The notes under the pieces were generated by a model, which saw only the letters and a list, made by a program, of their open reading frames with translations, ran no database searches and had not been told where the DNA came from. This document shows, piece by piece, positions 20,366 through 30,739 of a DNA stretch of 64,000 nucleotides. Position numbers and translations under genes: made by a program. Numbering within the stretch: position 1 is the first letter of the stretch; each line of letters starts with the position of its first letter. Source of the DNA: Zanthoxylum bungeanum (Eukaryota > Streptophyta > Magnoliopsida > Sapindales > Rutaceae). The stretch is taken from the NCBI GenBank assembly GCA_019454045.1, contig SKCR01031821.1:22334-86333 (forward strand). The letters run 5' to 3'.

Positions 20366-22773
20366 TGTAGGCACTACATTTTTGCATATAAGTCCTGATG
20401 ATGAGCATCGTACGGAGACACTACCATTTAAGCTGCGGAAGTCACGGGAAACAGACGTCAGAAGAGAAAAGTCAGAAATCAATACCTTGTTGGACTTAAT
20501 TCATTTGCTTAGCTTCGGGTTTGCTCGTTGGTTATCTGTTTTAAAATTCATCCTTGGCCTAAAACCTCGCAATCCACACCAAGCCACACACTAAGCCCAC
20601 ACATACCAAGCCCACCAAAAAGAACAAACCACACGCCCCAAGCCTTCCAATCACACGCCCAAGCTCATTCAAACCCATCCAAAATAATAATTAACACATT
20701 AAACACATGTTGAAATCTAAACAAATCGCCTTCCCGAATTAAAGAAATCTAATCAAATCACATTCCCTAATTAAAGAAATCAAATCAAATCCCATAAATC
20801 ACCTTCCTAATTAAATTAAATCACATGCCTAAACTAAATAAAATCAAATCAAATCAAATCTCACAAATCATCTTCATAATTTAATAGATCTTTTCCTTGT
20901 AGTACACTAATTAGGAGATATCCCCCATAATTGCATGATACTTTCCCTACCCGTACAAGGACAACTTCAACCCTCTCATATAAAAAGACACCCAAACCAA
21001 GCCCTTAGACCCCTAGCTAGCATCCTCACGACACAAACACCAAACATCCTCACGCCAATTCCATAAATAAAAAACCCTAGCCACTTCTCTCTCTACCCAT
21101 CACGCACTCACTGCCCTCACAAAAAAATAAACCGACCAAAAATCAAAAGTAAAGACACACGACAATAGCTTCTCATGCATGTGCCCCTTCAACTTCCAGC
21201 CTTCACGCCAACTGAGCTGCTTCACGTCCACTAAGTTGCTTCATGTTGCTGTCGTTTTAAACTCTCCACACCACTCTCCATAAACCCAAAAGCCATACGC
21301 CCTTTGCTCCACTCACGAACTATACGTACGTGAAAGACACTCTCACCAAAATAACAAACAGAAGCCCTCTCACGCACCCTACACACATCACACCCTCAGC
21401 AGCACCCTCATGCACCATACACACATCACACCCTTAGCAGCCCCTCACACACGCCATAACACCATGCACAACAACCCTTCACAAAATAGCCCTTAAACTG
21501 CCCTTCAAGCCACCCAACATGTCCCTCCTTAAAAGCAAATAAATCCCACTCACCAACTTATCACTCACTAGCTCACTCTCGGCAGCCCTCACTAATAGAT
21601 CCAACACAGCCACCAGCCCACTAGTACAAGCATCAAAACCCTTTAGCCGCACCACAAACAGCCCGCACAGCCCCCATATTCACCACAAAATAGTCCCGAA
21701 AAACTGCACAACCAGAACATCAAAAATTGCAACAAAAACAATCCCAAAACCGCACAAACCGTCACCCAAAACATCCCTCAAATACCAGAAATAGTAACCA
21801 AACACAATGACCAGAAAACACAATAAAAACAGAGAAAACAGCAGCCTAAAACAGTGAAGCGATGAAGGAAAACATTGAACCAGTAAATCGGAGGAGTTGC
21901 GGAGCATTAACCCTTCTGACGGCCGTGTAATGCACTTCCAAGAGGCAACTTAAAAGGTAAGACCTGAGGGCACCCTTTTATTTATTCCCGTTCATTTTTT
22001 ATTATTTATTAGTAATACTTCGCATGCGTATTGTTGATTTATGTATGTTTTGGCCATGGGATGAATGATTTTGTGATATCTCTCGTGGTATATCGGATGG
22101 AAACCCATACGTAAATTCCGTACCGAATTCGAATGGACGGTAGTGCGGTCTGAACTTTGGATATAATTCCACGTACCGCTTGAGAAACGCACATATTTTG
22201 TTTCATCTAATCTTGTGTTTATTCATTATTTATTAGAAATAGTATGTTATTTTTATGCATGATTTAGCTGTTTAGTATGTTATTTTTATACATGATTTAA
22301 TTGTTTCTTTCGCACTAGGAGCTTAATTATATCTCTTCAATGTTTATGTTTAGACAATAGATTATTTATTTATGTTTTCGTATTCATCAATTTAATGTGT
22401 CCATGAGATTGTGTGCTTGCCGTTATTTTAACTTACTTTTATGCATGCAAACTTAGATATAGGTTATATGCAAATTTAGATATAGTTGTATGCGAACTTA
22501 GATGTAGGTTATCTTGCGTATGTATGTTGCGTAGACTTGGTTAGATTATTGCACAAATCCATTCATTACAAGTGGCATAAGTAAGGGACCATTCTGAACC
22601 CAACGGTTTGAGATCTTCCCTTACGAGAGGTGGGCGTGGCCTTAAATCATTTCCCAGTTCACATTGGGTGGCGACTCTATTTTATTTCTCCGATTTAGTT
22701 CCCACACGGGCTACTCCGTACTCCCGACCGGGCCGCGAACCTGGAACAGCGTCGCCGATTTCTGTGTCCTACA
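20366..22773 (+). mobile_element. complete 3' LTR of Tat/Ogre-type element
   Basis: It is 2408 bp, starting TGTAGG and ending CCTACA. It has an A/C-rich, gene-free U3 with CAAGCCCAC and AAATCAAATC runs (20560-20880), then CTCTCACGCACC repeats (21365-21450). It joins Del/Tekay-like LTR sequence at 22774. Confidence 0.85.
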
Positions 22774-23069
22774 GCAATATGAATAAGTTTTCATTGACTT
22801 ATACATGTGAGCTATGTGTATAGAGGTTGAATTGGTAAAGTGTGATAAGGAATGAGAGTGAGCTAAGCATTTCTTAAATGAAAGAGATGACGATTGTTAA
22901 ATGCCATAGTATCTAAATTCGGAGGATTGAGTATATTAGTATGTTTGATTTATACATATATAAGTATGACTACTCTGATGATAAAGTAGTGTTTGTCATG
23001 TATATACTTGTGTATGAAGACCGTGTGGGATATGAGATTTGATTTCATAATGAGGAGTATATTCATAAG
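22774..23069 (+). mobile_element. Del/Tekay-like LTR fragment, left copy
   Basis: This is about 300 bp of the LTR whose remainder is at 32942-34231, and it is duplicated almost exactly at 30443-30739. It ends in ATAAG (23065-23069), the target duplication of Athila-type copy 2. Confidence 0.65.
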
Positions 23070-24440
23070 TGACCGGCGTAAACACACATGTATAACGCAA
23101 TCGTATCGTTCAAGTAGTATAAAAATATCGATCCCACGAGGACTTAATATCTAAACTATTAATTATATGAGGTCAAATGATTACTAATATCTAAAAGATT
23201 TATTGATTGATTTGAAATGGTGATGATTCTAAATTTAAAAGCAAGTAAATAAAATTGTCGAAAATAGGTTTTAAGAAAATTCAATATTAAAAACTATCTA
23301 GGGCTGTGATTTCTTCCAATATCATTTTAAAGATGAAGTGGTTATCTTAAAGTTGGGTAATATATTGATTTATTAACCTGGAACACTAAATTATGTGTAA
23401 GCCTCTGTCGATGGTCAGACACAAATACCCAGTTTAACCCAATTGAACCATATATCTATGTCAACCAAATTATCTGGATTCATTAAGTTTAAGTTCCAAT
23501 TATGGCTACCCCCGCCCGACAGGTATATTCCTATCCTGTAAGGAAATCTATTAAAGGGTTATCTATCCTCAAGGAAGATCGTGGGCTATTGAGTCTAAGG
23601 CTGAAACCTAAAATCCTTATGTCAAGTTCATTTTAGATTTACCAGATCAATTTTATTAATGGCCAGTTAATGAAAAAAGCATTAAGTTTAAGAATCAATA
23701 AATAAATCTTTATATTACCCAAGCTATAATCTAACCCTTATAAAACGGTGATATTGGATTTCATCACAACCCCAGATAACTAATTTAGTTACAACACATA
23801 ACTAGGGCTAGTAAAAACTTGAAAATAAAAGACATAAAGTAAAAATGCGGTAAAGTAAATACTGAAAAGTAAATTACAATAAAATAAAATGCTAAGGTAA
23901 AAGGAATTACTTTTACTACTACTAATTTAGATATCTCCCATAAAATAATATATAAACTTGTGATTCTTTTTCCAACCAGCCATAAAGGCGGTAACCTGAT
24001 TAAGTCAATTAAGTCCAACCAGCCATAAAGGCGGAACCAAAATTAAATTACCAACCGACCAATCTGGCGGTATCCTTTATTAGTCAGGTTTAAACCAGAT
24101 TAAAATGAATTACCAACCGACCAATCTGGCGGTATCTTTTTAAGTCAATATTTTAAATAGTGAATATATTATTTTTAAGGGAGATTAATCTAAATAGTAA
24201 CAGAAAAAGAATTACCTTCCACCCTAGCTGGGGGACTTACCTCATCATGGTAAATAATAAAAACTGTAAAAAGTAAAAAGTAAAAATTAAATTACTATAT
24301 TAACAAAACGTAATTAAAATAAATTACAAAACTAAAAAAACTAAAAAACTAAAAATTAAAAGAAAGTAGAGAGAGAAACTCTCTCTTTAGATAGAATATA
24401 AGAGAGAGAGCGGTGCACTGAATTTTGAAATCTCGAGCTC

Positions 24441-24448
24441 AATTTATA
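24441..24448 (-). promoter_or_regulatory. TATA box of copy-2 LTR
   Basis: TATAAATT on the minus strand is the only good box downstream of the G-box array and lies about 120 bp from its nearest motif. The right-hand LTR has the same box near 32112-32119. Confidence 0.65.
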
Positions 24449-24568
24449 GGCCTCGGTAGGCTTCCAGCGTCGTGACGCCAGGGCCCTCAGCGTCGCTACG
24501 CCAGCTTTTGTCGACGTAGCACGCTCTGGGTCACCGGTTTGAAGATTCTGGATAAGCTGATAAGGTGA

Positions 24569-24965
24569 CACGTGGCGCGGTGGTTGGGCTTCAATTATTG
24601 TGACACGTGGAGGCTTCTGATTGGTCGCTGAGATTCTTATCCGCCACGTGTCAGATAAGGATTAGATACTCAATGATTGATGCTGACGTGGCGTGACGTG
24701 ACGGTGATGTGGCGGTGACGTGGCGATATGTGGGAAAGAGACTGTCGGCACCGTAGGATTGCGACACGTGGCACTTCCTGATTGGCTGATGATGATGTGG
24801 CATGACACGTGGCAATGTTGACTTGTTGACTTGCTGATGTGGCTGATGACATGGAGACACGTAGGTTGCCACGTGGCGCACGTGGCGATGATGACTGTCG
24901 GCACTGTAGGATGCTGACACGTGGCACGGCGCTTGTTAGCAGATCGACTTTGATGGTGACACGTG
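24569..24965 (-). promoter_or_regulatory. G-box/ABRE array in LTR U3 (9 CACGTG in 397 bp)
   Basis: CACGTG occurs at 24569, 24604, 24645, 24765, 24806, 24870, 24879, 24918 and 24960, mostly inside GACACGTGGC, with further ACGTGGC or ACGTGAC cores near 24685-24720. ACGTGGC is the core ABA-responsive element bound by plant bZIP factors; CACGTG is also bound by bHLH/PIF factors. One CACGTG per 4 kb is expected by chance. Position upstream of the TATA box suggests a stress- or light-responsive promoter; the response itself is inferred. Confidence 0.75.
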
Positions 24966-25276
24966 GCACGACGCATTTTAGCAAAGTCAAACTTTTCTCA
25001 GATTCTGATTTGTGGACCCGGCGCACGTTAGCACTGTTCGGCGCATTTTAGACATCGCGACACTGAAGGCTTGGTGTCGCGACGCGGACAATTTACAAAA
25101 ATGCCTTTTTTGTCCAATTTTCACTGTTTTGACCCAAATCACCTCCAGAATGTCATGAAACTTTATTTATCTACAAAATAACACAAAACACATCAAAATA
25201 TTCACAAAACTCAAGAAACTATACAAAATATTAGGTTTAAATAAGTGGGAAATAGTGATAGATTTACCACTCATCA

Positions 25277-26607
25277 CACCCCCAAACCTAACATTTTGCT
25301 AGTACTCGAGCAAAAAATAGAGTAAAATAACATAAATAAATTAACTAAGCCACTTTCGTAGGGATCACGGTTGCATTTAGCGTATGCAACAAGCCTTTAA
25401 ACCCCTAGGTGTCCCTAGTGGACGAGTTGTAATCTCGTGAGGGTTTACAGCAATGATACCCATAAACATTTTACAAAAGTAAAAAGGTAGTAAAAATAAT
25501 GCACACAAAAGCAAAAAGACAAGCGAAAAGAGAATAAAGATGTTAGTGACTAATCAGGTGAAACTTCTACTCCAAGTTACTAGTTGTTTTGTTTTATTCT
25601 AAATTATTGAATAAGTGAATTCTCCGATTATTTTTACCATTCTTCATATACATAGCCAACATAATATTAAACAACTCATTTTTGCCCACAACAATCATAA
25701 GTGCAGTTGATAAGAGAGTAATATTTTTGTCCTAAAGTTCTATCAGATTTCACACCTTTTTGCAGCAATGGAATAATTTTTCTCATTTTTCTGATTTTTT
25801 CTTTGATTTTTCTCTATTTTTTTTTATTTATATACAATATCTTCCATCTATATAACAAGTGTTGGGTCGGTGGCTCCCAAACCAGTTGGCTTTAGGGCAC
25901 CAGGTGTTAAGACACCCCTACGGACTTAATTACTCAGACTTCAGATATATATATTTTTGCAGCATCTTTGATCCATGTAACGAGCTTTGGGCCAGTGACT
26001 CCCAAACCAGTTGGCTTTAGGGCACTAGGTGTTAAAACACCCTTACAGACTTAATAACTCGGATCTCAGACGTTTTTTTTTTTTTTTTTTTTACTCCATT
26101 GCTTTTTGAGATGTTTCCTCTAATTAAACTAGAGCACTGAATATTACAAACTTTTCAATTTTAGCTCATGTCCGTATGTTACTATATATGTTGATAATAT
26201 CTGTCAACTGAGCATATGAAGATCCATTTTAGTCCGTTTTAAGGAGAATTCACAAATTAAATAATTCAAAATGAAGTAAACAAAAATTAACTTGTTTCGA
26301 AATAGGTTTGAAATACGTCTCAGGAGTGGAAACTCCTTACTCAGCTATCTCTTACCAATTTCACCCTTTTAGTCATAATAAAAACACAAAAACGTAAAAT
26401 ATTTTTGTAATTTTTGAAAAATTTTCAATTTTTTTGTATTTTTCGAAAAATTTTGGACTAAAAATAAAAACAACACACAAACTAAAAATAAGGTACTGAT
26501 CAACTAATTCTCTCCCCCAAACCTAAATGAGACATTGTCCCCAATGTCTTAAACAGTAAAAGAGAGTTAAGAAGGTCGTACCTAGTTAGCTGAAATTCTA
26601 CAGGAAA
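25277..26607 (-). mobile_element. 3' internal untranslated region of copy 2
   Basis: This is the counterpart of 4363-5672. It contains the PPT complement CACCCCCAAACC (from 25276), tandem hairpin units (about 25855-26080), a poly-T run (26071-26092) and the ACATTG..CAATGT hairpin (26532-26547). There is no gene. Confidence 0.7.
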
Positions 26608-27261
26608 TTAAAGGTTAAGATCCAAATTAATCCGACGCCTCTTACCACGATCGTCCTCGTACCAATTTATCTTTGAAAGGATAGGGTCAACTTGTGGTTC
26701 ATAGGATATGAGTTGGTCTATTTGGTCCGGAGCAGTTCTGGCAGTGAAGAGGAGTTCTTTCATAGGTTTTGACACGAACCCATTTCTCCGAGCATCATCA
26801 AGAAACACACAAAGAAAATCATAAAATCCATCAACATTAAACAGTCCAAGCGGTTTCTGGTGTATGTTCAGGTTCGCCCAAGATAGTACTATAAATATTT
26901 CCTCCAATGTACCCAAGCCACCTGGCAAAGCGATAAAAGCATCAGCACAGTTAATCATTTCTACCAGTCGTTCAGATATACCTGGCACGATCAGTTCCTC
27001 TCTGTTTGATGATCCAATAAGATTTGCCTCAGCCAAGGGTTTTGGGATGATTCCCAAAACATGACTGCCTCCTTCCTGTACAGCCTTTGAAATGATCCCC
27101 ATTAGTCCGAGATTGCCTCCGCCATATATTAAGTGCATATTCCTTGCAGCTAAGACTCGACCCAATTCCTGTGCTGCTTCTACGTATTGTGGCTTAGTAC
27201 CAACACTAGTACCGCAAAACACACAGATGTTTTCAACTCGTCTTCTTGAAGTGGCTTCCAT
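26608..27261 (-). CDS. LOG: captured LONELY GUY (LOG) cytokinin riboside 5'-monophosphate phosphoribohydrolase, intact
   Basis: This is an uninterrupted 217-residue, intronless LOG gene inside a retrotransposon. It would convert cytokinin nucleotides directly to active free bases. The N-terminal nucleotide-binding strand is ICVFCGTSVG (12-21). YGGGNLGLMG is at 46-55. The signature PGGLGTLEE is at 113-121, with the conserved Arg at 98 in SERLVEM; where most plant LOGs have Arg-Lys, here the next residue is Leu. Length fits the family (about 210-220). The C-terminus is unusual: a basic RGKRRR (205-210) followed by LDLNL (213-217), an LxLxL repression-type motif, also present in copy 1. By hand alignment, copies differ at about 20 replacement and 17 silent sites, which suggests selection for protein function during divergence. 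A TATA-like box lies at 27318-27325. Confidence 0.92.
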   Translation of the reverse strand: MEATSRRRVENICVFCGTSVGTKPQYVEAAQELGRVLAARNMHLIYGGGNLGLMGIISKAVQEGGSHVLGIIPKPLAEANLIGSSNREELIVPGISERLVEMINCADAFIALPGGLGTLEEIFIVLSWANLNIHQKPLGLFNVDGFYDFLCVFLDDARRNGFVSKPMKELLFTARTAPDQIDQLISYEPQVDPILSKINWYEDDRGKRRRINLDLNL

Positions 27262-27317
27262 TTTTTATGTATTTCTTTCTCAACTCTGGATGCCTTCAAA
27301 AGAGCAATGACGGGCTG

Positions 27318-27325
27318 AATTTATA
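27318..27325 (-). promoter_or_regulatory. TATA-like box upstream of intact LOG
   Basis: TATAAATT, 57 bp before the ATG, is conserved with copy 1 (3645-3652). A polypyrimidine-CAG acceptor-like site lies just upstream, so a spliced LTR transcript is an alternative source of LOG mRNA. Confidence 0.4.
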
Positions 27326-27520
27326 GTACCTGAAAAGGGTGAGTACAAATAGCACAAGTATCTTCCAGAGGACGATTAGTAGCGAATTAATATCGTGATA
27401 GTCAAAAAGGTTTGGATCCCGTCGGAGAAAATTAAAAAAAAACAACAAAACAAATCACAATTATTAAGAAAAGACAAAGAGATATAATATTTACAAGAAA
27501 AGTAACGGCTTGATTGACGT

Positions 27521-28069
27521 CTATGCGTCAGGGATAAGCTTCCCATCCAATTTTCTTATAAATTGGCAAACAGGGTCTTTTTGAGTCAGATTCCCGAGAC
27601 TTAACAGTTGTCTTTCCTTTTGGAATTGTGTATGTAATTTGCGAATGGCTATATGAACATATCCACTGGGATGCGTCTCAAGAGTTGAAGATATTTCATC
27701 TACAGACTCCTTACTCAAGCCATCCCTAATGAATTTAATTTTGTCTTCGCGATTATCAGACACCATTCCTAAATAACGACAACGAGTGTTGCAATTAAAT
27801 CGTGCACATTTGAAACAAACACCCTTTTGCTTAGCTCTACATTTCTTTGCATAGGTGCTTCTTCCAAAACCAGGCAGATGTGAAATAAAAGAGTCAGAAG
27901 ACTCACCTGCCAATCAGACTCGTGCTTCAATTACCCAACGAATATCATTAGGAATACCATGGATTGTCAGTAATCTCATCCGTTCTAAGCGAGCTTTGTA
28001 GACTTTCATCAGAGATTTTTGAGGGAGAGAAGGAAATTGCTTGTGAAGATTTGCGAGAGCTTCTTCCAT
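27521..28069 (-). pseudogene. Betaflexiviridae-NABP-like Cys-cluster ORF, copy 2, one stop
   Basis: This has the same 182-codon gene as 2902-3450, with about 16 replacements and a TGA at codon 52 (27914-27916) where copy 1 has CGA. The key block is GRSTYAKKCRAK (69-80; one Arg is now Cys), followed by the Cys pattern C85, C88, C93, C97, all kept. The part after the stop is open for 130 codons and has its own Met only upstream of the stop, so the basic/Cys core would need readthrough. It lies between the integrase remnant and LOG, as in copy 1. Confidence 0.65.
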
Positions 28070-28207
28070 CTTGAAATGACTTAATCTGCAAAAACTAAAC
28101 ACACAAAAATAAAACACACCAAATCACAATTTATACACAAATTGCATGGGTTGCCTCCCTGCTAGCGCTAAGTTTAAAGTCGTCAGCCAGACTTGACTTC
28201 TCAAACG

Positions 28208-30442
28208 TTAAGCTGGATCTGAAAGTGTAACACTTTCTTTTTGTCGCCTAAATGATTCTCCCCAGTAGTGCTTGACACGCTTGTTTTTAACCTTGAAAGT
28301 TTTGTTAGCGTCAGGATCATGTATCGCAACGGCTCTATTTGGTAAAACTTTGGTGATCACAAATGGACCTGACCACCGTGATTTTGGCTTCCATGGGAAG
28401 AATTTCACCATTGATTTGTTTAACAGTACCTTCTGCCCTGATTCCAGTTGTATGCGCACTAACTTTTCATTATGTCTTTTCTTGCCCTTTTCTTTGTACA
28501 ATTTGGCATCATCAAAAGGCTGATTGTGAAATTCCTCCAATTCGTTGAGTTGGTGGAACTTTTTCTCTTCTGTTGCTTGTAGTGCAAGAATTGGCTCATT
28601 CAGTACAAAAGACACTTTATCTTTAGGCTCCACAGGCAATTGACATGTTTTAAGTTTGTCAGTAGAACTTTGCATTGCATTGGAGTTCTGAATGGTACTG
28701 TGTATCATATCGAGTTTGAAACATTCCTCCTTCTTTTCATCATCTGGGAAATTCATGGCCTTGAAAACATTGAATGTTACTTCTTGGTCTTGTACCCTCA
28801 TGGTTAATTCTCCTTTTTGTACATCAATAATGGTTCGACCTGTAGCCAAGAATGGTCTCCCAATGATGATTGGCACGTCCGCGTCTTCCTCCATATCAAG
28901 GACAATAAAATCTGCTGGGAAAAAGAAATTTGTCAACCTTGACCAGCACATCCTCGACTACGCCTCTTGGAAATACGAGCGTTCTATCAGCAAGTTGCAG
29001 TGAGACTGAAGTTGGCATTGTTTCTCCAATCTGTAATTTCCTGAAAATAGAAAAAGGCATCAAGTTAACACTCGCACCTAAATCACACAAAGCCTTACCA
29101 AATTTATGTTCTCCTATGACGCAAGGAACAGTGAAACTGCCAGGATCTTTCAACTTCGGGGGAAGTTTCCTCTGAATGATGGCACTGCATTCTTCTGTTA
29201 ATGCTACTGTCTCGTAATCTCCCAATCTCCATTTTCGTGAAAGAATATCTTTCATGAATTTGGCATAGGTGGGCATTTGTTCCAACGCTTCTGCAAATGG
29301 AATGTTGATATGCAGCTTTTTGAAGATCTCCAAGAACCGAGAAAACTGCTTGTCCAATTTGTTCTTCTGAAGACGTTGAGGAAAAGGTGGAGGTGGAATG
29401 ATCTGTTCTTTTTCCTTTGCTTCTTTTTCCTCCATCTGTTGCTTTGTTTCTTTTGGAACTTCCTCAGTAGTTGTTTTGGCTCCAACATCTTTGTTGATTT
29501 CAGTACCGCTTTTTAACAAGATGGCATGACATTGCTCATTCCCCATGTTTCTTGGATTTGGCTTTGTGTTGCTAGGAAGGGTACCTGGCGGTCTGTAACT
29601 CTGAGCATTTGCCAGTTGTCCAATTTGATTCTCCAGTGCTTTAATAGAAGCAGATTGATTTTGAATTAATGCTGCTTGGGATTGAAACATAGCATCATAT
29701 CTTGCTGCGTGAGAGTCGTGTTTTGCTTCTATTTTTTCAAGTGGGTCAACACTTCTGTTATTCCTGGTTCTTTTGCTTGCTCCTGGCTTTTGTTCTGTTG
29801 CTGGAATTCAGGTGGTGGATAGTTCTGCTGTTGGCCTGAATTGTTGCTCCATGAAAAATTGGGATGATTCCTCCACCCTGGGTTGTAGGTGTTGGAATAT
29901 GGATTGTTCCCCTGTCTGTTGAAATTGTTGACATAATTAACCGTTTCTTCAAGTTGGTTCAACTCTGGTGCTCCTCCATATGGTGAACTTGTGGATCCAG
30001 TGGTAAGAGTCTCCATGAATTTGCATATCTGATCCAGCTTGGCGTTGACTGCTGTATTGGCTCCACTTTCATAAATTCCTGCAATTCTTTGGATCATGCT
30101 CCTTTCTGTTGGCCACAAAGAATTGTTGTTGGCCATTTCTTCGATTAGGTCTCAAGCTTGATCTTCTCCTTTTGCCATTAAAGCTCCTCCAGCAGCAGCA
30201 TCGATTGTGGTTCTCATTATTCCAGAAAGTCCATTATAGAATGTTTGGACTTGAAGCCATTTTGGAATCTCATGGTGAGGACATTTCCGGAGTAAATCTT
30301 TGTACCTTTCCCAAGCTTCGTAGAGGGATTCTGAATCTTATTGTACAAAGGATGTGATGTCATTCCTCAGCTTTCCGGTTCTGGCTGGTGGAAAGTTCTT
30401 TGCAAGAAATTTGGTGGGTAAAGTGTTCCAGTTCTGTCCTAC
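28208..30442 (-). pseudogene. Athila-type gag-protease-integrase C-terminus, internally deleted and frameshifted
   Basis: Read right to left. The gag core enters at 30437 (NWNTLPTKFLAKNFPPARTG), with WERYKDLLRKCPHHEIPKW and stops near 30340 and 30150. The gag C-terminal part is at 30136-29729, then a frame change. Protease is at 29690-28896, with the catalytic LCDLGASVNLMPF. Another frame change near 28920-28950 leads into 28951-28208, which runs in frame from protease (ILG-to-IIGRPFLAT variant) to the integrase C-terminus. RT, RNase H and the integrase catalytic core are absent. Compared with copy 1 the fusion point is the same and here has no frameshift. Confidence 0.88.
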
Positions 30443-30739
30443 AGCAATATGAATAAGTTGTCATTGACTTATACATGTGAGCTATGTGTATAGAGGTTGA
30501 ATTGGTAAAGTGTGATAAGGAATGAGAGTGAGCTAAGCATTTCTTAAATGAAAGAGATGACGACTGTTAAATGCCATAGTATCTGAATTCGGAGGATTGA
30601 GTATATTAGTATGTTTGATTTATACATATATAAGTATGACTACTCTGATGATAAAGTAGTGTTTGTCATGTATATACTTGTGTATGAAGACCGTGTGGGA
30701 TATGAGATTTGATTTCATAATGAGGTGTATATTCATAAG
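30443..30739 (+). repeat. duplicated flank copy (matches 22774-23069)
   Basis: It differs from the left copy at only a few bases. It lies between gag sequence and the right LTR, where the element's own leader should be. The junction on the gag side shares TCCTACA with the Tat/Ogre LTR end at 22767-22773, a possible microhomology. Confidence 0.85.

Larger units (their letters stand above)
13994..22773 (+). mobile_element. Tat/Ogre-type gypsy element, internally deleted
   Basis: Order: partial 5' LTR (13994-15370), primer site, leader, gag (16307-17035), integrase (17095-18043), minisatellites (18235-20065), PPT, complete 3' LTR (20366-22773). LTR ends are TGTAGG and CCTACA. The first kilobase of the 5' LTR is absent because C1 sits in it. 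Protease, RT and RNase H are missing between gag and integrase, so the element is non-autonomous. Confidence 0.8.
23070..25276 (-). mobile_element. 3' LTR of copy 2
   Basis: About 2.2 kb, starting (on the minus strand) TGATGAGTGGTAAATC. It contains a G-box array (24569-24965), a TATAAATT (24441-24448) and a U5 homologous to copy 1. It is nearly identical to the LTR at 30740-32941. Confidence 0.9.

Noticed and set aside
22774..23069. Host gene fragment next to the Tat/Ogre element
   Set aside because: It continues at 32942 into sequence with Del/Tekay-type LTR hallmarks and a GGGGTGTTACA end, so it is read as an LTR.
24651..25026. Overlapping His/Arg/Ser-rich frames on the minus strand
   Set aside because: They are translations of the G-box-rich LTR U3. 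The right LTR gives similar but broken frames.
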